This document shows positions 16,719 to 20,791 of a DNA stretch of 20,791 nt, piece by piece. A model generated the notes under the pieces. That model saw only the letters and a list, made by a program, of their open reading frames with translations. It was not told the origin of the DNA and ran no database searches. Each line of letters starts with the position of its first letter. Positions within the stretch are counted from its first letter, which is position 1. Position numbers and translations under genes: made by a program. The stretch comes from an uncultured Geobacteraceae bacterium. GTDB taxonomy: Bacteria > Desulfobacterota > Desulfuromonadia > Geobacterales > Pseudopelobacteraceae. The stretch covers positions 1 to 20,791 of the forward strand of contig CAIRND010000617.1 in NCBI GenBank assembly GCA_903879825.1, in the 5' to 3' direction.

Positions 16719-19700
16719 ATGAAAAAACATGTTGTTACGATCGCAAGTCTACTTCTATATATTGTCATAGCTGGTTGCTCGGGTAGTGACAATCAAGCAA
16801 AAACATCCAAAAAACAGGTGTATTCTGGGGTTTCTGGCAGCTCAATTCAAGTGTCCTCCGGGGTAAATAATGAAGAACAGCCAGCAATTGCCTATGATAG
16901 AGAGGGTAGATATGTTGCTGTCTGGAGTGATTATCGTAATGCCGGTGCTAATCCTGTAAAAGGTGCTGATGTTTATGGGAAAATTTGTGATGGTTCAGTT
17001 GCTGCGGTTGGACTCAATGCTGCATTGCCTGTCTGCGGTTCCGATTTTCCTATTGCAACGGGAAATGGAAATCAGTGGCAACCCAAAGTTGCGTATGATT
17101 ATAATTCAAATAAATATCTCGTGGTTTTTGCTGATACGTCAAACGGTTATAGTATAGTAAAGGGACAGTTGATAGCACAAGCCGAAGCAAATTCTGGGAC
17201 AGGAGTTTTTGCGTCACCTTCTACTGTTATTTCAAAACATCTGGATGTTGCTGACCCGTCCCAGATTGAACCGGAAGTAATCTATAATGATTTTAAAAAT
17301 ACGTTTACTGTTGCTTGGCTTGGAACGAGTAACTTCGACACAAATGATTACCCTGACGCTGTAAATTCCTCAACCGCTACGTTCGCGCCTACCTGGAAAT
17401 CCGGTGATTCCACAACACTTATTGCGGGTGGAAGTTTCCCCAACTTAAATGCTGCTGCGAATGCAATTGTGAGCGTTAAGTTTTCGACTGGTATCGCGGT
17501 AACCAGTTATACCGTTAGTCCACTTGCTCCCAATGCATCTAATACATCAAGTTCTATAACTCTTGGTGCCAATTCTAATGCAATCGGAATTTCTGATACA
17601 CTGACGATAACCTATGCCGATGCAACATCTCCTATAGATGGCTTTCTTGCGAGTGCTAACCCTGTCATTGCTCCTGCAACAGTTGGAGTATACGTCGCAA
17701 ACGATGGCGGTACCATTTCCACAGTTGCTCCGCAAACTTCAAGTCTTGCACTCGCATATTTCTTTAGTAATACTACTCGTACCATTCCTGCGACGAATGT
17801 ACTCCAATTCCCACGTAGTACTGGTGTAAATGCCGGTAAAATAGAATTTGGAATTAATACCGGTTCAAGCGTGATCGGTAACCCAAATATTTACTGGACT
17901 TCATTCCAGACACTTTCTGTTCCTTGGGCAGCTCGCAGTTGGCAGTCCGGTTCACCATTGACTATCAGCAATGTGTATAGTGGTGCAAATAGCGGAGCGA
18001 TTGCCAGTAATGGTGATACATATCTTGTAACAATTAAAAACGGTGCCACTGACTATACCAATCAATTTAACATTACGGTTGGTGGTGGTACATTGTTGGC
18101 TACTTTAAAGCCGGGTTCACTTCTTATCGGTTCAACGACTCCACTCACTGTTACGTACTCTCCAATTAAAAATCTTTTCGGTCCAGTTATCGGTAAGGGA
18201 TGTGGAAACTCGTATGGTCCCATTCCATACATTCCTATTGATCATGCTGGAACTAACCTTGTGGCCTATGTCAATGTGTCTTCAACGGGAATTGTGACTA
18301 CGCCTCCGGATTCGGCTTATTCACAATTGGTTTCAAAATCGCTTACAGACAGTGGCAGTGCGATAATCCAGACGTGGACAGTAAGCGCTGACGAAACAAA
18401 GCCGCGTCTTGCCTATAATCCGCTTGATGGAAACCCGTTTCTTGTATGGAGCGGATCGCAATTCGATGAGCAATTGACTATCTCTTACGGGGCTGATGCA
18501 AATGCCCCTGGAATGTGCACCTATTCTACGCTATTTACTAAAAATCCGACGTCTGAAAAGACACCCCAGAAAATATACATTCGTAGATTTATCAATAATT
18601 TAGCCAAAGATATATCTTTGGGTATTTCGGCATTCTATCCAGCAATCTCAATTGATCCGGCATCTAAGCGAATGTTGGTAACGTGGGAAGAACAAGGAAA
18701 TACTGCTGCAACCGGCAAAGATATCCAGGCGCAGTTGATTGACTTAACCAATTATGTCCTGTACGGATCTCTTATTAATGTGAGTAGCGCTGTAGGCGAT
18801 CAGACCTCACCGGCGGCAGCATATGACACAGTTAACCAGAGACACCTTGTTATATGGGAAGATGCTCGCAATCAAAGTGCAAACCTCTCAAATATTGATA
18901 TTTATGGACAGTTTGTTGACCCACAGGGCAATCTTTCTGGCGGTAATGTCCCAATAAATGTGGACGAGGGCAATCAAATGGCACCTGCTGTATCTTTTGG
19001 TGACATTAATTACATGCAGTTTCTGCTGATCTGGAAAGATGCCAGGCTGCCGGGTAATTCTGATATTTATGGTCAACTGCTCAAGTATTCTGTCCTCCCG
19101 CAGCTCGTTGTAACAGACGAAAACGATATCCCCATTCTTAATGGGGCACTGGACTTTAGTAATGTTCCCGTTGGTCAGGTCCTTGATAAAAAAATTAAAC
19201 TACGAAATGACGGTAATGCTACTTTAACGGTTTCCACAATGTCATTACCAACACTTCCGTTTTCTTTTCTTACGCCAGCACCTGTAAACATAAGCCCGAG
19301 AAATAGCTATGTCATGACGGTAAGGTTTGCGCCAACTGCTGCAGGTTCTTATACCGGCAATCCGAGCAATACGTTTAAAACAGATATTTCTTCAAATGGC
19401 GGCAATACTACCCTCTATTTTAGTGGTACTGGCGATGGCATAAATACGATTGCTATTACGACCTCAAGTATTCCGGATACCACTCCCACCGTTTCTGGTG
19501 ACACAACCCTTGCATCCCTTTCTGCGACAGGCGGAGTGTACCCATACACCTGGAATATTACGTTGCCACCAGGATTGACTTTACTCACAAATATAACATT
19601 TGATTCCAAAACCGGAGTATTGAAACAGCTTGGTGGAAGTACTATACCTGCAGGCACATATTCAATAACCTTTAGTATAACGGATAGCAATAATCCAAAA

Positions 19701-20648
19701 GTTACGAGTAATCCGAAAGTACTTACCCTGAATGTGAGTAATATTTCCATAAATCAGGTATTACTCAGTACGTGGACATTAGGAGTAAATTATTCCGGTT
19801 CTCCTGTCCATTCGCTTACTTCCACCGGTGCCGTTGGCTCTGTAACCTGGATGCTTGTAAGTCTTAGTGGTAACCTGCCTCCTGGAATTATATTAGGTAG
19901 TAATGGTGCTTTTTCCGGATCGGCCACCGCTACGGGACAATATTCTTTTTCAGTTAGTGCCACTGATTCATCCCAAACGGCAACTTCACCATTCTCTATC
20001 ACGATTAACCCTGCTCCATCCATATCAACAGCGAGCTTGCCGGCAGCAACCGTTGGTCAGTCCTACACTCAGACTCTTTCCATAAACGGAGGAACAGTGC
20101 CAATAACCTGGTCTGTTTCAGGTGGGCTTCCTGCAGGTTTAGTCTTTGATACTGGTAAGGGAATTATCTCTGGAACCCCAACGAATGCAGGTGTTTTTGA
20201 TCTTTCAATAACGGCACAAGATGCTGCTGGTGCAAAAGATACTAAGTCTCTGCCGGTCACGGTAACGGGGTCAGCTGTCATAAGTGGTGGCACTGTTGGT
20301 ACTGCTTCCACTTCGAGTAGTAAAAGTGGAGGTGGTTGTTTCATCGCGACTGCAGCCTTCGGCAGTTACCTTGATCCTCATGTTATGGTACTCCGTCACT
20401 TCCGCGATGATGTACTGCTGCAATCAGAGCTTGGCTCTGCCTTTGTGACATTTTATTACACGCACAGTCCGCCGATAGCCGACTTCATTGCACAGCACGA
20501 TACACTGCGTATGTTGATGCGCTTTGCCTTAACTCCACTTATATTTGCGGTGAAATACCCGTTACTCGCAGCGCTTTTATTTGTTATCGCCAGCACTTGG
20601 TTCCTTCGACGTAAAGTGGGTGTGAAGATTCAGGTAGAGATGGTTTGA
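16719..20648 (+). CDS. Large lipoprotein: propeller-like repeats, Ig domains, CFI-box C-terminus
   Basis: This 1309-residue protein has a lipoprotein signal (IAGC, C20; serine at +2). Seven short repeats of the form P-x3-Y-x8-V-x-W-x-D, often ending in DIYGQ, occur near residues 52, 120, 183, 560, 639, 696 and 754, which suggests a seven-bladed propeller with a beta-rich insertion (about 205-555). An ASH/HYDIN-like domain (about 795-905) and three putative-Ig (He_PIG-like) domains (about 907-1000, 1005-1095, 1102-1182) follow. After a Ser/Gly linker comes the CFI-box C-terminal domain (1207-1309): CFIATAAFGS, LRHFRDDVLL, YYTHSPPIADFI, and a hydrophobic helix 1281-1296 followed by RRK. GAGG precedes the ATG. 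Probably surface-exposed; its role is unknown. Confidence 0.85.
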   Translation: MKKHVVTIASLLLYIVIAGCSGSDNQAKTSKKQVYSGVSGSSIQVSSGVNNEEQPAIAYDREGRYVAVWSDYRNAGANPVKGADVYGKICDGSVAAVGLNAALPVCGSDFPIATGNGNQWQPKVAYDYNSNKYLVVFADTSNGYSIVKGQLIAQAEANSGTGVFASPSTVISKHLDVADPSQIEPEVIYNDFKNTFTVAWLGTSNFDTNDYPDAVNSSTATFAPTWKSGDSTTLIAGGSFPNLNAAANAIVSVKFSTGIAVTSYTVSPLAPNASNTSSSITLGANSNAIGISDTLTITYADATSPIDGFLASANPVIAPATVGVYVANDGGTISTVAPQTSSLALAYFFSNTTRTIPATNVLQFPRSTGVNAGKIEFGINTGSSVIGNPNIYWTSFQTLSVPWAARSWQSGSPLTISNVYSGANSGAIASNGDTYLVTIKNGATDYTNQFNITVGGGTLLATLKPGSLLIGSTTPLTVTYSPIKNLFGPVIGKGCGNSYGPIPYIPIDHAGTNLVAYVNVSSTGIVTTPPDSAYSQLVSKSLTDSGSAIIQTWTVSADETKPRLAYNPLDGNPFLVWSGSQFDEQLTISYGADANAPGMCTYSTLFTKNPTSEKTPQKIYIRRFINNLAKDISLGISAFYPAISIDPASKRMLVTWEEQGNTAATGKDIQAQLIDLTNYVLYGSLINVSSAVGDQTSPAAAYDTVNQRHLVIWEDARNQSANLSNIDIYGQFVDPQGNLSGGNVPINVDEGNQMAPAVSFGDINYMQFLLIWKDARLPGNSDIYGQLLKYSVLPQLVVTDENDIPILNGALDFSNVPVGQVLDKKIKLRNDGNATLTVSTMSLPTLPFSFLTPAPVNISPRNSYVMTVRFAPTAAGSYTGNPSNTFKTDISSNGGNTTLYFSGTGDGINTIAITTSSIPDTTPTVSGDTTLASLSATGGVYPYTWNITLPPGLTLLTNITFDSKTGVLKQLGGSTIPAGTYSITFSITDSNNPKVTSNPKVLTLNVSNISINQVLLSTWTLGVNYSGSPVHSLTSTGAVGSVTWMLVSLSGNLPPGIILGSNGAFSGSATATGQYSFSVSATDSSQTATSPFSITINPAPSISTASLPAATVGQSYTQTLSINGGTVPITWSVSGGLPAGLVFDTGKGIISGTPTNAGVFDLSITAQDAAGAKDTKSLPVTVTGSAVISGGTVGTASTSSSKSGGGCFIATAAFGSYLDPHVMVLRHFRDDVLLQSELGSAFVTFYYTHSPPIADFIAQHDTLRMLMRFALTPLIFAVKYPLLAALLFVIASTWFLRRKVGVKIQVEMV

Positions 20649-20738
20649 CAGAGATAAAGGCAGGATTAGGTATGGTCTCGTAATTCTATCTGTTCACTTT
20701 TGCACTGCTGAGCGAGTTGAAAAAATGAAAGTTTAAAT

Positions 20739-20775
20739 AAAAGAGAGGGCGCAATTAAATTGCGCCCTCTCTTTT
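20739..20775. terminator. Strong bidirectional intrinsic terminator
   Basis: A 17-bp perfect stem (20739-20755 with 20759-20775) has a three-base loop and a GC-rich centre. It ends in CTTTT on the + strand and, by symmetry, starts with AAAAG, so each strand offers a short U run. It lies 90 bases after the CFI-box gene and ends that transcript; it may also serve a gene beyond the window on the other strand. Confidence 0.88.
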
Positions 20776-20791
20776 CGTAACACCATAAACA

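Noticed and set aside
1..20791. CRISPR arrays, tRNA or rRNA genes, transposases, phage integration signs
   Set aside because: I read the intergenic regions and saw no regular spacer-repeat pattern, no tRNA-like cloverleaf and no mobile-element gene.

Overview
The window looks like chromosomal DNA of a Geobacter-type bacterium (Desulfuromonadales/Geobacterales, Desulfobacterota). I infer this from three things. A PilY1/minor-pilin block sits directly upstream of pilMNOPQ. A sigma-54 type promoter precedes the first block. Uma2-family proteins and a CFI-box C-terminal protein are present. The DNA reads fairly AT-rich for Geobacter, so a species call is not possible. Every gene I can support lies on the + strand.

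Layout. Positions 1-522 hold the 3' part of a Uma2-family protein, followed by a strong hairpin. A predicted sigma-54 promoter (692-707) starts the first pilus block: a degenerate J-domain/zinc-ribbon membrane protein (779-1324), a very large PilY1 (1415-6544), then four pilin-like proteins of the GspH/FimT, PilV, PilW and PilX types (6544-9570). A 241-base gap rich in small palindromes leads to the second block: a 68-residue XRE regulator and pilM, pilN, pilO, pilP and pilQ (9812-15581), tightly packed or overlapping. Downstream come a second Uma2 protein (15672-16256), a small lipoprotein (16300-16677) and a 1309-residue lipoprotein with propeller-like repeats, Ig-like domains and a CFI-box C-terminus (16719-20648). 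A strong terminator closes the set at 20739-20775.

How it works together. PilM, PilN, PilO and PilP form the inner-membrane alignment complex of a type IVa pilus and connect to the outer-membrane secretin PilQ. The four minor pilins and PilY1 would form the initiating tip complex; PilY1 carries a VWA domain, a C-terminal propeller and a candidate calcium loop. The motors, platform protein, prepilin peptidase and major pilin (PilB, PilT, PilC, PilD, PilA) are not in the window. The least understood parts are the HPD-less J-like protein ahead of pilY1, the small XRE regulator fused into the pilM operon, the paired Uma2 genes flanking the pilus locus, and the CFI-box lipoprotein at the end.
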